Assembly: GCA_018263655.1 (NCBI GenBank)
Contig: JAANWY010000358.1
Span: 1 to 13,400 of the forward strand
Origin: Anaerolineales bacterium
GTDB taxonomy: Bacteria; Chloroflexota; Anaerolineae; Epilineales; JAANWY01
Direction: 5' to 3'
DNA length: 13,400 nucleotides
Positions 12,511 through 13,400 of the stretch are shown piece after piece; position 1 is the first letter of the stretch, and every line of letters starts with the position of its first letter. The translations under genes and the position numbers were made by a program. The notes beneath the pieces are model-generated. The model searched no databases and was not told the DNA's origin. It saw only the letters and a program-made list of their open reading frames with translations.

Positions 12511-13400
12511 ATGGTGACGACCGCTTCCCAAGTTGAAAGACAACCTATCGCCGCCGTTGAGCTTGGCCGGCAACGTACGCTCTGGAGTGATGCCGCCCGG
12601 CGCTTTGCTCAGAATAAGCTGGCTATGGCCGGGTTGGTCGTGGCGCTGGTGCTCATTTTGACCGCCATCTTCGCTGATTTCCTGGCGCCACAGCCCTACG
12701 ATCGGGTTGTGCTGTCGGAGGCGCTTCAGTTCCCCAGCCGTGCCCATTGGCTGGGTACCGATGCGGTGGGACGCGACTTCTTGAGCCGTATCATCTACGG
12801 CGCTCGCACATCGCTCATCGTCGGTTTTCTAGTCCAGATCATCGCCTCCATCATCGGGGTGCCGCTGGGAGCAGTGGCCGGCCTGCGCGGAGGCAAGACG
12901 GACTTCGTCGTCACGCGGCTGGTTGAGGTCATGACGGCCTTTCCCAGCTTCTTATTCGCCTTGTTCATTATGAGCGTCCTTGGGACGGGCCTGTTCAACG
13001 TGATCCTAGCCATTAGTGTCACCAGTTGGGTGCCTTTGTGTCGTCTCACACGAGGTCAACTTCTGAGCTTGCGGGAGAAAGAGTTCGTGGCAGCGACCCG
13101 GGCTCTGGGAGCCAAGGACCGGCGCATTATCCTTCATCACCTGCTTCCCAATGCCCTGCCGGCCTTGATTGTCATGATCGCACTGGGCATACCTACGGCT
13201 ATCTTCGCCGAAGCGGGACTCAGCTTTCTGGGGGTTGGCATCAACGATCCGCTGCCGAGTTGGGGCAAGATGGTCGGCTCTAGCTCGGCCTATATTCGCG
13301 TTTACTGGCACCTCGGCCTGTTCCCCACCCTGATGATTGCCATTACCACCTTGAGCTTCACTTTCGTCGGTGATGGCCTGCGAGATGCTCTGGATCCGAC
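12511..13400 (+). CDS. Dipeptide/oligopeptide ABC transporter permease, DppC/OppC-like (partial, runs off the window)
   Basis: The second permease of the peptide importer, open at the right edge after 296 codons, so only the last few residues are missing. The N-terminal soluble segment (1-38) leads to RRFAQNKLAMAGLVVALVLIL, the first membrane helix; HWLGTDAVGRDFLSRIIYGAR (79-99) is the DppC/OppC hallmark, and the EAA loop is EFVAATRALGAKDRRIILHH (191-210) followed by LLPNALP. FAEAGLSFLGVGINDPLPSWG near 229-249 is also conserved. The ATG immediately follows the TAG of the previous gene, with AAGGAG (12498-12503) 7 bases upstream, so the two permeases are coupled. Assignment is firm; the substrate is not. 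Confidence 0.94.
   Translation, partial: MVTTASQVERQPIAAVELGRQRTLWSDAARRFAQNKLAMAGLVVALVLILTAIFADFLAPQPYDRVVLSEALQFPSRAHWLGTDAVGRDFLSRIIYGARTSLIVGFLVQIIASIIGVPLGAVAGLRGGKTDFVVTRLVEVMTAFPSFLFALFIMSVLGTGLFNVILAISVTSWVPLCRLTRGQLLSLREKEFVAATRALGAKDRRIILHHLLPNALPALIVMIALGIPTAIFAEAGLSFLGVGINDPLPSWGKMVGSSSAYIRVYWHLGLFPTLMIAITTLSFTFVGDGLRDALDP

Overview
The window looks like a chromosomal segment of a Chloroflexota (Anaerolineae-like) bacterium. The clues are the style of the solute-binding lipoprotein (lipobox followed by a Pro/Ala/Glu linker), the presence of DUF4058, retropepsin-like, DUF5678-like and small antitoxin-like families that are common in Chloroflexota and Cyanobacteria, and the many palindromic dispersed repeats. 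The assignment is inferred from gene style; there is no rRNA or marker gene in the window.

Layout. Positions 52-8649 hold one long minus-strand cluster, read from right to left: livK (binding lipoprotein), a broken antitoxin-like gene, livH, a DUF4058 gene, livM, livG, a DUF5678-like gene, a retropepsin-like gene, livF, a CXC-domain gene and a Cys-motif/helical gene. The five liv genes form a complete branched-chain amino acid/amide (HAAT-family) ABC importer, but non-transport genes sit in three of its intergenic positions and at its 3' end. A sigma70-like promoter with two palindromes lies upstream of livK. A 12-bp-stem hairpin follows livK and may lower expression of the permease and ATPase genes relative to the binding protein. 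A second promoter candidate precedes the DUF5678-like/retropepsin-like/livF block.

Positions 8650-9649 are mostly non-coding: one possible 66-residue ORF and two palindromic repeats of the GTCATTGCGAG type. A class V aminotransferase-like gene (minus, 9650-10822) follows. Positions 10847-11451 are a stack of repeat elements: an outer inverted repeat into which a second palindromic element with a 9-bp direct repeat seems to have inserted, then a 208-bp element with 18-bp terminal inverted repeats and a 6-bp direct repeat. A strong promoter (TTGACA-17-TATCAT) then drives a plus-strand dipeptide/oligopeptide ABC permease pair (DppB/DppC-like), the second cut by the window end.

Most noteworthy are three MITE-like elements with apparent target-site duplications in 13 kb (7111-7234, 10958-11116, 11244-11451), a bacterial nine-cysteine CXC (tesmin/TSO1-type) domain protein overlapping a second Cys-motif gene, a livH that appears to start at CTG, an amber codon splitting an antitoxin-like gene, and the interleaving of accessory genes inside the liv operon. 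No tRNA, rRNA, CRISPR array or complete transposase was seen.
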